From: Anthropogastromicrobium aceti
GTDB lineage: Bacteria; Bacillota; Clostridia; Lachnospirales; Lachnospiraceae
DNA: 64,000 nt
NCBI RefSeq assembly: GCF_025567095.1
Contig: NZ_JAOQJH010000014.1
Direction: 5' to 3' (one strand)
Shown: piece by piece, positions 34,955 through 44,277 of the stretch
Layout of the letters: the number at the start of each line of letters is the position of its first letter
How positions within the stretch are numbered: the stretch's first letter is position 1
Notes under the pieces: generated by a model
What the model saw: only the letters and a program-made list of their open reading frames with translations
Database searches by the model: none
Told to the model about the DNA's origin: nothing
Position numbers and translations under genes: made by a program

Positions 34955-36196
34955 ATGAAAAGAAGAGTAGTTGTGACAGGCTTAGGCGCTGTGACTCCAA
35001 TTGGAAATACAGTAGAGGAGTTTTGGAAGGGAATCCGCGAGGGAAAGGTAGGAATCGGACCTATCACTCGTTTTGACACGACTGGTTATAAAGTTACGCT
35101 TGCTGCCGAGGTAAAGGATTTTAAGGCAGCAGATCGTATGGATTTTAAGGCAGCAAAGAGAATGGATCGCTTTTCACACTATGCTGTGGCAGCATCAAAA
35201 GAAGCACTTGAGGATTCAGGTCTTGATCTGTCAAAAGAGGATGCATTTCGCGCAGGCGTTGTGATAGGTTCAGGAATTGGTTCTCTTGAGATGATGGAAT
35301 CAGAGCATGAAAAGATTTTAAAGGGACAGGTGAATCGTGTCAATCCGCTTATGGTTCCTAGAATGATTTCAAACATGGCAGCAGGAAATGTTTCAATTCA
35401 GCTTGGACTTCGCGGAAAGTGCACGAATGTCGTAACAGCCTGTGCATCTGGTACACATTGCATTGGAGATGCATTTCGTGCAATTCAGTATGATGATGCT
35501 GATATTATGTTTGCAGGCGGTGCAGAGAGCAGTATCTGTCCGACAGGAATTGCAGGATTTCAGTCACTGACTGCTCTTTCAACATCAGATGATCCGCTGT
35601 ACGCATCAATTCCGTTTGATAAAAACAGAAAAGGCTTTGTTTTAGGAGAGGGTGCAGGTGTAGTTGTTCTTGAGGAGCTTGAACATGCTAAAGCGCGCGG
35701 TGCTCATATCTATGCAGAGGTAGTAGGCTATGGAGCTACAGCAGACGCATTCCATATCACTTCACCATGCGAAGATGGAAGCGGTGCAGCTAAGGCAATG
35801 GAGCTTGCCATGACAGAGGCAAAGGCTGCTCCAGAAGAAATCACATATATCAATGCACATGGAACTGGAACGCATCACAATGATCTTTTTGAGACGCGTG
35901 CAATTAAGTTGGCATTTGGAGAGGCAGCAAAAAATGTCTGCATCAATTCAACAAAATCCATGACAGGCCATTTGCTTGGAGCAGCAGGAGGCGTCGAGTT
36001 TGTTGTATGTGCAAAGTCTGTTGAGGAAGGCTACATTCATCAGACGATGGGCACAAAAGAGACTGACGAGGAATGTGATCTTGACTACACAATTGGGGCG
36101 CCTAAGGAAAAAGATGTTGTCTATGCGATGAGCAATTCACTTGGATTTGGCGGCCATAATGCTTCAATTTTAATAAAGAAATACGAAAATGCGTAA
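34955..36196 (+). CDS. fabF: 3-oxoacyl-[ACP] synthase II
   Basis: 413 residues with the Cys-His-His triad: V-T-A-C-A-S-G-T-H, N-A-H-G-T-G-T-H-H-N-D and M-T-G-H-L-L-G-A-A-G. It elongates acyl-ACP. The ATG at 34955 is the start; the TTG at 34952 is less likely, as AAGGCAAGGA suits the ATG. A short repeat (D-F-K-A-A-D-R-M/D-F-K-A-A-K-R-M) occurs near residue 53. Confidence 0.95.
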   Translation: MKRRVVVTGLGAVTPIGNTVEEFWKGIREGKVGIGPITRFDTTGYKVTLAAEVKDFKAADRMDFKAAKRMDRFSHYAVAASKEALEDSGLDLSKEDAFRAGVVIGSGIGSLEMMESEHEKILKGQVNRVNPLMVPRMISNMAAGNVSIQLGLRGKCTNVVTACASGTHCIGDAFRAIQYDDADIMFAGGAESSICPTGIAGFQSLTALSTSDDPLYASIPFDKNRKGFVLGEGAGVVVLEELEHAKARGAHIYAEVVGYGATADAFHITSPCEDGSGAAKAMELAMTEAKAAPEEITYINAHGTGTHHNDLFETRAIKLAFGEAAKNVCINSTKSMTGHLLGAAGGVEFVVCAKSVEEGYIHQTMGTKETDEECDLDYTIGAPKEKDVVYAMSNSLGFGGHNASILIKKYENA

Positions 36197-36212
36197 AGGT
36201 GGTAAAAGTCAT

Positions 36213-36683
36213 ATGGAATTGGACGATCTTTTAAAGCTGATCGATCACGTATCAAAGTCAAAGCTGGATGATTTTTGCTACGAGACAGGAGAGATAAAGC
36301 TTCGCCTAAAGAAAAATGCAGCAAAGGAAATCGTTGTGCAGCAGAAAGAAGTAAAAAACGCAGCGTCAGAATTTGCCATTGTTCAAAATTGCGAAGATGC
36401 TGTGGGTGCAGATACCTCAAAAAAATCAGATGAAGCATCATCTGACAAATATATTGATTCTCCTCTTGTTGGTATCTTTTATACGGCACCGGGAGAAGGA
36501 GAAGCACCGTTTGTATCAGTAGGTGACCGCGTAAAGAAGGGTCAGACGCTTGGCATTGTAGAGGCAATGAAGCTGATGCATGAGATTACCTGCGAACAAA
36601 ATGGTATTGTAAAAGAAATCTGTGCACAAAACGGTGATGCTGTCGAGTACGGTCAGAAGCTGTTTATTATAGAAGAAGCTTAA
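36213..36683 (+). CDS. accB: Acetyl-CoA carboxylase biotin carboxyl carrier protein
   Basis: 156 residues: helical N-terminus, flexible linker (about 45-75), and biotinyl domain with the biotinylated Lys in E-A-M-K-L-M. It carries carboxybiotin between AccC and the carboxyltransferase. Start 36213 follows AAAGGTGG; 17 bp separate it from fabF. Confidence 0.94.
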   Translation: MELDDLLKLIDHVSKSKLDDFCYETGEIKLRLKKNAAKEIVVQQKEVKNAASEFAIVQNCEDAVGADTSKKSDEASSDKYIDSPLVGIFYTAPGEGEAPFVSVGDRVKKGQTLGIVEAMKLMHEITCEQNGIVKEICAQNGDAVEYGQKLFIIEEA

Positions 36684-36706
36684 GCCAAAAATTGGAGAAT
36701 CAGAAT

Positions 36707-37135
36707 ATGAATCATTTAGATATTAACCAGATTAAAGATATTATTCCGCATCGCCATCCGTTCTTATTAATTGATTACATAGAGGATTATGTACCGGGTG
36801 AGTATGCTGTTGGATATAAATGTGTATCATACCGTGAGGAGTTTTTTGCCGGTCATTTTCCGCAGGAACCAGTTATGCCAGGTGTTTTGACAATCGAGGC
36901 ACTGGCGCAGACGGGTGCAGTTGCAATTCTTTCACTTCCAGAAAATAAGGGAAAAACAGCTTACTTTGGCGGAATTGACAAGTGCCGTTTTCGCGGAAAA
37001 ATAGTGCCTGGTGATAAGGTACGTCTTGAGACAAAGATCATCAAGACAAAAGGACCTGTCGGTATTGGAGAGGCAGTTGCAAGCGTGGATGGCAAGGTAG
37101 TTGTCCGTGCTGAGTTAACATTTATGATAGGATAG
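36707..37135 (+). CDS. fabZ: 3-hydroxyacyl-[ACP] dehydratase
   Basis: 142-residue hot-dog fold enzyme: I-I-P-H-R-H-P-F-L-L-I-D with catalytic His and P-G-V-L-T-I-E-A-L-A-Q with catalytic Glu. It dehydrates 3-hydroxyacyl-ACP. The ATG at 36707 fits a TTGGAGAAT ribosome site; the TTG at 36692 overlaps that site. Confidence 0.94.
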   Translation: MNHLDINQIKDIIPHRHPFLLIDYIEDYVPGEYAVGYKCVSYREEFFAGHFPQEPVMPGVLTIEALAQTGAVAILSLPENKGKTAYFGGIDKCRFRGKIVPGDKVRLETKIIKTKGPVGIGEAVASVDGKVVVRAELTFMIG

Positions 37136-37143
37136 GAGATAAC

Positions 37144-38490
37144 ATGATCAGGAAAGTTCTTGTAGCAAACCGGGGAGAGATTGCAGTGCGCATTATTCGT
37201 GCCTGCCGAGAGATGGGGATTGAAACGGTAGCAGTCTATTCAGAGGCCGATAAGGATGCGCTTCATGCGAAGCTCGCAGATGAGGCAATTTGTATCGGAC
37301 CGGCAAAGCTTAGCGAGAGCTACTTGTCAATGGAGCGTATCATAAGTGCAACAATTGTGTCAGGTGCAGAGGCCATTCATCCAGGCTTTGGATTATTGTC
37401 GGAAAACAGCCGCTTTGCAAAACTGTGTGAAGAATGCAATATTATTTTTATCGGGCCAGATTCTAATGTGATTGCTAAACTTGGTGACAAACAGGCTGCC
37501 AGAGAGACTATGATTAGTGCCGGTGTGCCGGTTATACCTGGCGGTGATCATGCAGTGTATGACGAAGAGGATGCGAAAGAGACTGCAAAAAAGGTTGGTT
37601 ATCCAGTTATGATTAAGGCAGTCCTTGGCGGAGGCGGCAAGGGAATGCGCACGGCAAAGGATGAAGAAGAGTTTGTAAAAAATTTTGCAATAGCACAGGC
37701 AGAAGCAAAGCAGTCATTTGGCGATGATGCTATGTATATTGAGCATTTTATTACAAGACCGCGTCATATTGAATTTCAGATTCTTGCAGATTCTTATGGG
37801 AATGTAATTCACCTCGGTGAGCGTGACTGTTCTATTCAAAGAAATCATCAGAAGATGATCGAGGAGGCGCCAAGTGCAGCGTTATCGCCAGAACTTCGTC
37901 AAAGAATGGGAGAGACAGCAGTGCGTGCAGCCAAGGCAGCAGGTTATGTTAATGCTGGCACAATTGAATTTTTGCTTGAGAAAGATGGCAGCTTCTATTT
38001 TATGGAGATGAATACAAGAATCCAGGTAGAGCATCCAATTACAGAGTGGATCACAGGAATAGATCTGATTAAAGAGCAGATTCGAATCGCTGATGGAAAG
38101 AGGCTTTCTTATACACAGGATCAGGTAAAGATTAGTGGCCATGCAATTGAGGTACGAATAAATGCAGAGCGTCCAGAGGAAAATTTTTTGCCATGTCCAG
38201 GAACTATTACAGGACTTCATCTGCCAGGAGGCAAGGGAGTGCGCATTGACTCTGCAATTTATAGTGGCTATACGATTCCGCCATATTATGACTCAATGAT
38301 AGCAAAGATAAGTGTGTGGGCAAAAAACAGACGTGAGGCAATTCAAAAAATGCAAAGTGCGCTCGGTGAGGTAATCATAGAGGGCGTTGATACCAATGTC
38401 AATTATCAGTATGCGCTGCTTAATCATCCGGATTTTTTGGCAGGAAATATTGACATTGAATTTATTGACCGTATTCAGCAGGAGGCATAA
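37144..38490 (+). CDS. accC: Acetyl-CoA carboxylase biotin carboxylase
   Basis: 448 residues, ATP-grasp enzyme: K-V-L-V-A-N-R-G-E-I-A start, G-G-G-G-K-G-M-R glycine loop, E-M-N-T-R-I-Q-V-E-H-P-I-T-E metal and catalytic segment. It carboxylates biotin on AccB with ATP and bicarbonate. It lies 8 bp after fabZ and 5 bp before accDA. Confidence 0.95.
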   Translation: MIRKVLVANRGEIAVRIIRACREMGIETVAVYSEADKDALHAKLADEAICIGPAKLSESYLSMERIISATIVSGAEAIHPGFGLLSENSRFAKLCEECNIIFIGPDSNVIAKLGDKQAARETMISAGVPVIPGGDHAVYDEEDAKETAKKVGYPVMIKAVLGGGGKGMRTAKDEEEFVKNFAIAQAEAKQSFGDDAMYIEHFITRPRHIEFQILADSYGNVIHLGERDCSIQRNHQKMIEEAPSAALSPELRQRMGETAVRAAKAAGYVNAGTIEFLLEKDGSFYFMEMNTRIQVEHPITEWITGIDLIKEQIRIADGKRLSYTQDQVKISGHAIEVRINAERPEENFLPCPGTITGLHLPGGKGVRIDSAIYSGYTIPPYYDSMIAKISVWAKNRREAIQKMQSALGEVIIEGVDTNVNYQYALLNHPDFLAGNIDIEFIDRIQQEA

Positions 38491-38495
38491 AGATT

Positions 38496-40178
38496 ATGAA
38501 TCTCGATCATGTATTTAAAAAGACATTGGTGCGGCCATTTGCCGGAATCCGCAAGAAACCAGAGGTGCCAGAAGGTCTTCTTTGCAAATGCAGCATGTGC
38601 AAAAAGGCGATAGTAGCAGAGGATGTCAGAAAAAATTTCTATGTCTGCCCAAGCTGCAATGGCTATTTTCGTGTCCGTGCACAGGAGCGTATTGCGCGAA
38701 TTGCAGATGAGGGAAGCTTTCTTGAATGGGATCAGGATCTTGTGGGCAAAAATCCTATGGAGTTTGAAGGGTACGAGGAAAAAATTGCTGCTGCGAGGTT
38801 AAAGACACGATTAAAAGAAGCTGTTGTAACAGGACAATGTACAATAGGCGGTGAGCCGTGTGTGCTTTGCGTGATGGATGGCCGCTTTATGATGGCAAGC
38901 ATGGGAGAGGCAGTAGGCGAAAAAATTACGCGTGCAGCAGAAGAGGCAACAAAAAAGAAGCTGCCTATTATCATTTTTACATGCTCTGGCGGTGCAAGAA
39001 TGCAGGAGGGAATTATATCTCTTATGCAGATGGCAAAGACATCAGCTGCGCTTAAGCGTCACAGTGATGAAGGACTTTTATATATAAGTGTGCTTACTGA
39101 CCCAACAACAGGCGGTGTGACGGCAAGCTTTGCTATGGAGGCTGATATTATTTTGGCAGAGCCAAAGGCACTTATTGGTTTTGCGGGACCTCGTGTTATA
39201 GAGCAGACGACAGGACAGCGCCTCCCGGCAGGCTTTCAGCGAGCAGAATTTTTGCTTGAGCATGGCTTTGTGGATCGCATTGTTGAGCGTCATGAGCAAA
39301 AGAAAGTGCTGACAGATCTTTTGCATCTTCATAGTGTATCGGCTGAATTGAAGATAAGTTCTTTCGCAGAAAAAACTGAAATTGAAAATGTCAAAGCAGC
39401 AGAAGAAAATATTCAGAAAAAATATTCGGCATGGGACCGCGTTTGCTTTTCACGCGATAAAAAACGTCCTATAGGTTATGATTATATTAATGCACTAATT
39501 GATCAGTTTTATGAATTTCATGGTGATCGAATAATGACAGATGATAAAGCTGTTACGGCGGGAATTGGCTTTTTTAATGGTCAGCCTGTCACGGTGATTG
39601 CACAGGAGAAAAATGAAAATTTTGGCATGTGTTCCCCGCAAGGTTATAGAAAGGCACTTCGTTTGATGAGGCAGGCTGAAAAGTTTCATCGTCCAATTCT
39701 TTGCTTTGTTGATACGCCAGGCGCTGCCTGTGGAATTGAAGCAGAGGAGCATGGACAGGGAGAGGCAATCGCAAGAAATCTTTTTGAAATGTCATCTTTA
39801 AAGACACCAATTCTTTCCATTTTGATTGGAGAGGGCGGAAGCGGCGGTGCGCTAGCGCTTGCAGTAGCAGATGAGGTATGGATGATGGAAAATGCAGTAT
39901 ATTCCATCCTTTCTCCTGAAGGATTTTCAAGTATTCTTTGGAAAGACAGCAAGCGTGCAAAGGAGGCTGCTGACAGTATGAAGCTTACAGCTGCCGACTT
40001 GAAAAAGGCAGGAATTGTCGAGCGTGTATTTGAGGAGCCGGAACATTTTTCAAAGGATCAGATGGAAGATGTAGCAGAGGCACTTCGCAGCCAGATTGAT
40101 CAGTTTTTATTAAAATATGGCAGTATGGACAGCATAGAGCTGTGCGAACACCGCTATCAGAGATTTCGTAAATATTGA
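38496..40178 (+). CDS. accDA: Fused acetyl-CoA carboxylase carboxyltransferase, beta plus alpha
   Basis: 560 residues in one frame. Residues 1-280 are AccD: a zinc ribbon with Cys32, 35, 51 and 54 (E. coli spacing 3, 16, 3), then a crotonase-like domain with T-C-S-G-G-A-R-M-Q-E-G. Residues about 300-560 are AccA: WDRVCFSRDKKRPIGYDYIN, G-D-R-I-M-T-D-D, and I-G-E-G-G-S-G-G-A-L-A. E. coli uses separate proteins of 304 and 319 residues. The join is clean, with a roughly 20-residue linker and no internal stop or start site, so it looks like a natural fusion and not a sequencing error. It transfers the carboxyl group to acetyl-CoA. Confidence 0.93.
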   Translation: MNLDHVFKKTLVRPFAGIRKKPEVPEGLLCKCSMCKKAIVAEDVRKNFYVCPSCNGYFRVRAQERIARIADEGSFLEWDQDLVGKNPMEFEGYEEKIAAARLKTRLKEAVVTGQCTIGGEPCVLCVMDGRFMMASMGEAVGEKITRAAEEATKKKLPIIIFTCSGGARMQEGIISLMQMAKTSAALKRHSDEGLLYISVLTDPTTGGVTASFAMEADIILAEPKALIGFAGPRVIEQTTGQRLPAGFQRAEFLLEHGFVDRIVERHEQKKVLTDLLHLHSVSAELKISSFAEKTEIENVKAAEENIQKKYSAWDRVCFSRDKKRPIGYDYINALIDQFYEFHGDRIMTDDKAVTAGIGFFNGQPVTVIAQEKNENFGMCSPQGYRKALRLMRQAEKFHRPILCFVDTPGAACGIEAEEHGQGEAIARNLFEMSSLKTPILSILIGEGGSGGALALAVADEVWMMENAVYSILSPEGFSSILWKDSKRAKEAADSMKLTAADLKKAGIVERVFEEPEHFSKDQMEDVAEALRSQIDQFLLKYGSMDSIELCEHRYQRFRKY

Positions 40179-40197
40179 TTATGGCAGGAAATAAAAT

Positions 40198-41271
40198 ATG
40201 ATAAAAATAAAAAATAAAGAGCTGAAAAAGCCGATCTTTCAAGGCGGTATGGGTGTCGGCGTAAGTCTTTCTGGACTGGCTGGTGCAGTCGCAAAGGCAG
40301 GAGGAGCCGGCACGATATCAGCAGCACAGATTGGATTTTTAGATCCTGAATTTGACAAAGATCCGTTTGAGGCAAATCTTCGCGCAATCAAAAGTGAATT
40401 TGATAAGGCAAGAAAAATAAGCAAGGATGGTATAATCGGTTTTAATATTATGGTTGCCATGCAGCATTACGAAGAGTATGTTAGGGCTGCTGTTAAGGCA
40501 GGAACAGATTTTCTTGTATGCGGAGCAGGTCTTCCAGTTGATCTTCCTAAAATTGTTGCAAATGCCATGGAAGAGATGGATCAATCTGTGGAGGCACCAG
40601 CACTTGCACCAGTCGTTTCAACTGAAAAATCGGCGCGTGTAATCTTTCGCTATTGGGAGAAAAAGCATCACTGCGCACCAGATTTTGTGATTATTGAAGG
40701 ACCGCTTGCTGGTGGTCATCTTGGCTTTGCAAAAGATCAGCTCTCCTATTATACCTTTGATGTCTATGAAAAAGAGGTGCGTAATATTATTGAAGTCTGC
40801 CGTGAGTATGCGGCGCGTTTTAACAAAGAAATTCCAGTCGTTTTGGCAGGAGGCATCAGCACAAAGGAAGCAGCAGATCATGCTTTTTCGTTAGGCGTGG
40901 ACGCTATTCAGGCAGCTACTCGTTTTGTTACAACATATGAATGTGATGCGTCAGATGCTTTTAAGAAGGCTTATCTTGATGCATCAAAGGAAGATATTAT
41001 TTTGATTGACAGTCCTGTTGGTCTTCCGGGACGAGCTGTCAGAAATAAATTTAGTGATACCATTATGTCTGGAGGACGCATAGCGCCAGTGCGCTGCAGA
41101 GGCTGTCTGAAAAATTGTCGTCCAGATAAGATTCCATATTGTATTACAGATGCGCTGATTACCTCAGTCACGGGCGATGCAAAAAATGGTCTTGTTTTCT
41201 GCGGAGCAGATGCGTGGAGATGTGATCATCTTGAATATGCAGAAGATGTAATAGAATCTTTACTTTCATGA
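40198..41271 (+). CDS. Nitronate monooxygenase / FabK-like FMN enzyme
   Basis: 357 residues of the same TIM-barrel family as FabK but divergent. Features are P-I-F-Q-G-G-M-G-V-G-V-S, A-G-G-A-G-T-I-S-A-A-Q, E-G-P-L-A-G-G-H-L-G-F, V-L-A-G-G-I-S and A-A-T-R-F-V. A C-terminal Cys cluster (C-R-G-C-L-K-N-C, then Y-C-I-T) is absent from the FabK at 32319. It is the last gene of the fab run, 19 bp after accDA. It may be a second enoyl reductase, a nitronate-detoxifying enzyme, or an unsaturated-fatty-acid factor; the sequence does not decide. Confidence 0.8.
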   Translation: MIKIKNKELKKPIFQGGMGVGVSLSGLAGAVAKAGGAGTISAAQIGFLDPEFDKDPFEANLRAIKSEFDKARKISKDGIIGFNIMVAMQHYEEYVRAAVKAGTDFLVCGAGLPVDLPKIVANAMEEMDQSVEAPALAPVVSTEKSARVIFRYWEKKHHCAPDFVIIEGPLAGGHLGFAKDQLSYYTFDVYEKEVRNIIEVCREYAARFNKEIPVVLAGGISTKEAADHAFSLGVDAIQAATRFVTTYECDASDAFKKAYLDASKEDIILIDSPVGLPGRAVRNKFSDTIMSGGRIAPVRCRGCLKNCRPDKIPYCITDALITSVTGDAKNGLVFCGADAWRCDHLEYAEDVIESLLS

Positions 41272-41283
41272 TTAAGAAAAATG

Positions 41284-41292
41284 TGCTATACT
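41284..41292 (+). promoter_or_regulatory. Extended -10 promoter of the tetR-type gene
   Basis: TGCTATACT, with a weak -35. It lies 53 bp upstream of the GTG start. Confidence 0.45.
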
Positions 41293-41344
41293 GAAATAAA
41301 AATAGGGTGAACAGAGGGAATACTTATTTTGGAGGTATAGTATA

Positions 41345-41926
41345 GTGGTCAATTTATTTTCTAGAGAACATAATAAACGAACACGGTTTACCCGGATGTG
41401 TATCGGGGAAGCCGTGTTCGTTTTGATGGATAAAAAAGAATATGAGAAAATTAAAATCTCAGATATTGTAAAGACGGCTGGCGTATCAAGAATGACATTT
41501 TATCATTATTATGAGACAAAGGAAGATGCGCTGTCTGATTATTTTCACGAGATAGTTGCTGGATATATACGTGAGTGCAGAACAGAAAAGATAGGACGCT
41601 TTCATAATAGAAGCAGCATCGTTCATGCATTGAAATATTTCGATCAGTATGAGATGTTTATTGGAAAGCTGGTAGATGCAAAGCTGCAATATATTCTGTG
41701 GGATGCGATGAATGATTACATGAGCAAGAGAATTATGCCAAAGTATAAAATTCCAGAGTATGAGCTTTATTTTTATGGCGGTGCATTATTAAATGTCTTT
41801 TTAAAGTGGCAGAAGGATCAAAAAAAAGAGTCCGCAGAACAAATTGCAGACTCCATTATAAAAAGTATGGGATTACCAGTCACTTCCCATCCTACTAAAT
41901 GCGAGGATGATGGAATCAATGCCTAG
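41345..41926 (+). CDS. TetR/AcrR-family regulator
   Basis: 193 residues. The N-terminal TetR helix-turn-helix is about 20-62 (KISDIVKTAGVSRMTFYHYYETKEDAL). The C-terminal domain resembles TetR_C_8/DhaS-type members. The start is GTG at 41345, 9 nt after GGAGG (41331-41335). It follows the fab cluster in the same direction with its own promoter. Its 3' end overlaps the convergent HdeD-like gene by 54 bp, so the two transcripts are complementary at their ends. Its targets are unknown. Confidence 0.87.
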   Translation: MVNLFSREHNKRTRFTRMCIGEAVFVLMDKKEYEKIKISDIVKTAGVSRMTFYHYYETKEDALSDYFHEIVAGYIRECRTEKIGRFHNRSSIVHALKYFDQYEMFIGKLVDAKLQYILWDAMNDYMSKRIMPKYKIPEYELYFYGGALLNVFLKWQKDQKKESAEQIADSIIKSMGLPVTSHPTKCEDDGINA

Positions 41927-42415
41927 TAAAATTAAATCAATTCCAATTAGATAGCTAAGTGATATGAGTGCAGCAACAGGGCGAATCAGCATGAAAATGC
42001 CAAGAAAAAGACCAACGATGTTTGCAATCATAATAAAGTAATAATGCCATTTTACTGTCCAAACGCGTATCATTGGCAGCTGTGACAGTCGTGAAATGCA
42101 ATGTGCGATAAACCACATCGGGAAGAAAAGTGAAAAAGCCCATTTCACAGCACCAGGATATACAAGAAGCATCAGACCAGCAAGAACGCTTAAGCATCCG
42201 GACATAAGAGCAATAGTTGGCGCAAAGCCGACATGTTCCTCTGTTCTGACATAAAAGATAATGTCGAGGATTCCGATACAAAGTGCAATAAGTCCAAAGA
42301 ACATGACAAAGCCGGATAACATACTGTCTGGACGAAGAAAAGAGAAAATTCCAAGAATAATCAAAAGTATTCCTTCGATCAGCTCAATCCAGCCGAAACG
42401 GGAACGATTTTTCAT
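41873..42415 (-). CDS. HdeD/DUF308-family membrane protein
   Basis: 180 residues, six predicted membrane helices in three pairs: GILLIILGIFSFL, MFFGLIALCIGILDIIFYV, LSVLAGLMLLVYPGAV, and similar later segments. P-D-S/Y-P-G/R-P-V turns are typical of the DUF308 repeat. E. coli HdeD is linked to acid resistance; the role here is unknown. Its ATG overlaps the stop of ftsH (42412-42415), so it is translationally coupled to the protease. Confidence 0.85.
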   Translation of the reverse strand: MKNRSRFGWIELIEGILLIILGIFSFLRPDSMLSGFVMFFGLIALCIGILDIIFYVRTEEHVGFAPTIALMSGCLSVLAGLMLLVYPGAVKWAFSLFFPMWFIAHCISRLSQLPMIRVWTVKWHYYFIMIANIVGLFLGIFMLIRPVAALISLSYLIGIDLILLGIDSIILAFSRMGSDW

Positions 42416-44256
42416 TTTAATTCACCTCCTGAAGCAGTATTTGAATCTCTGTTTAAAATTTCCATAAATTCTTCTCCTGTAATCGTTTCTTTCTCATATA
42501 GATAATTTGATAATTCATCAAGTTTGTCGCGATTATCAAGAAGAAGCTTCTTTGCCTTTTGATGCTGTTTTTTCACAAGTTCAGTTACCTGACGGTCAAT
42601 TTCCTTTTGTGTATCAGCAGAGCATGCAAGAGAAGCGTCACCGCCAAGGTACTGATTTGTTACAGTCTCAAGGGCAACCATATCAAATTCATCACTCATA
42701 CCATAGCGTGTAATCATGGCACGTGCAAGCTTTGTTGCCTGCTCAATATCATTAGAAGCGCCAGTAGTAATCTGATTGAAAACTACTTCCTCAGCGGCAC
42801 GGCCGCCTGTAAAGGTTGCGATTTTATTTTCAATTTCTTCTTTTGTCATCAAATATTTGTCACCCTGCTCAACCTGCATAGTGTATCCAAGAGCACCAGA
42901 GGTACGTGGAATGATCGTGATTTTTTGAACTGGTGCAGAGTGAGACTGCAGTGCAGCGACAAGTGCGTGACCGATTTCATGGTAAGCAACTACCTTTTTC
43001 TCCTGATCAGAGAGAACGGCATTTTTCTTTTGATAACCAGCAATAACAACCTCAACACTTTCCTCAAGGTCAGCCTCATGGACAATAGTTCGTCCCTGAC
43101 GTACAGCGCGAAGAGCAGCTTCATTTACTATATTTGCAAGCTCAGCACCGGAAGCACCAGATGCCATTCTTGCAATTGTATGAAAGTCAACATCATCTGC
43201 CGGCTTGATTTTCTTTGCATGAACCTTAAGGATTGCTTCACGTCCCTTTAAATCAGGAAGTTCTACAGGAACACGGCGGTCAAAACGTCCAGGACGTGTC
43301 AGAGCCGGATCAAGAGATTCAGGGCGGTTTGTGGCAGCCAGAATTATGACACCATTATTTCCTTCAAAACCATCCATTTCTGTCAGCAGCTGATTCAATG
43401 TCTGCTCGCGCTCATCATTTCCGCCTACTTGACCATCACGTTTTTTACCAATAGCATCAATCTCATCAATAAAGACAATACAAGGCGCTTTTTCCTTTGC
43501 CTGTTTAAAAAGATCGCGGACTTTAGAAGCACCCATACCAACGAACATTTCAACAAATTCCGAACCGGAAATTGAGAAGAAAGGAACACCAGATTCACCG
43601 GCAACAGCCTTTGCAAGCATTGTTTTACCAGTTCCAGGAGGGCCTACAAGCAACAGACCTTTAGGCATAGAGGCACCGGCATCAGTATATTTTTTTGGAT
43701 TATGAAGATAATCAACAATCTCAGCAAGATTTTCCTTTGCCTCATCTTCACCGGCAACATCATCAAAATGGATGCCTTCAGTAGACTGAACATAAACTCT
43801 GGCGTTGCTCTTTCCCATGCCAAAGGCCATGGAATTTTTTCCACCAGCCTGTTCTAAAAGCTTTCTTCCAAGGTATTGTCCAAGAACAACGAAGATAACC
43901 ATCGGAAGAATAAAGGTTAATAGAAAGCTCATGATAGGAGACATTGTCTGTTCGATATCCTTTGAGAATGTAGCACCAGACTGATAAAGTCGTTCTGTGA
44001 GATTTGGATCATCCATGACACCTGTTTTGTATATGTTGTCATTATTTTTATCGGTAAAGATGATCTGAGAATCCTCAACCTCAACGCGTCCGATGTTTTT
44101 CTTTTCCGTCATACTCATAAATGTTCCGTAGTCAACCTCAGTCACCTGACGCGATAATAAAAGCGGGGAGACGAAGAAGTTGAATGCAGCCAGTACAAGC
44201 AGGACAATCACGTAATAGTAAATCAACGGTTTCTTTGGTGATTTTACCTCTTTCAT
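42412..44256 (-). CDS. ftsH: ATP-dependent zinc metalloprotease FtsH
   Basis: 614 residues. Membrane helices at about 10-30 and 105-130 flank an external domain. The AAA+ domain has Walker A G-P-P-G-T-G-K-T and Walker B I-V-F-I-D-E-I-D-A-I-G, the second region of homology A-T-N-R-P, and the protease site H-E-I-G-H. It degrades membrane and some soluble proteins. A CTTTC-rich gap of 21 bp separates it from the upstream gene, with which it probably shares the promoter at 44723-44751. The C-terminal G-G-E-L-K tail is short. Many Firmicutes carry several FtsH copies, and this may be an accessory one. Confidence 0.94.
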   Translation of the reverse strand: MKEVKSPKKPLIYYYVIVLLVLAAFNFFVSPLLLSRQVTEVDYGTFMSMTEKKNIGRVEVEDSQIIFTDKNNDNIYKTGVMDDPNLTERLYQSGATFSKDIEQTMSPIMSFLLTFILPMVIFVVLGQYLGRKLLEQAGGKNSMAFGMGKSNARVYVQSTEGIHFDDVAGEDEAKENLAEIVDYLHNPKKYTDAGASMPKGLLLVGPPGTGKTMLAKAVAGESGVPFFSISGSEFVEMFVGMGASKVRDLFKQAKEKAPCIVFIDEIDAIGKKRDGQVGGNDEREQTLNQLLTEMDGFEGNNGVIILAATNRPESLDPALTRPGRFDRRVPVELPDLKGREAILKVHAKKIKPADDVDFHTIARMASGASGAELANIVNEAALRAVRQGRTIVHEADLEESVEVVIAGYQKKNAVLSDQEKKVVAYHEIGHALVAALQSHSAPVQKITIIPRTSGALGYTMQVEQGDKYLMTKEEIENKIATFTGGRAAEEVVFNQITTGASNDIEQATKLARAMITRYGMSDEFDMVALETVTNQYLGGDASLACSADTQKEIDRQVTELVKKQHQKAKKLLLDNRDKLDELSNYLYEKETITGEEFMEILNRDSNTASGGELK

Positions 44257-44277
44257 GGTAGTACCCCTTTCTTAGTT

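Noticed and set aside
39350..39420. Frameshift or assembly error joining accD and accA
   Set aside because: The frame is continuous, the linker codes plausibly, and no start codon with ribosome site or stop lies at the join.
42559..43251. 230-codon frame on the plus strand opposite ftsH
   Set aside because: It lies fully inside a clear ftsH gene, is rich in Cys/Ser/Asn/Leu as expected of antisense, and has no domain.
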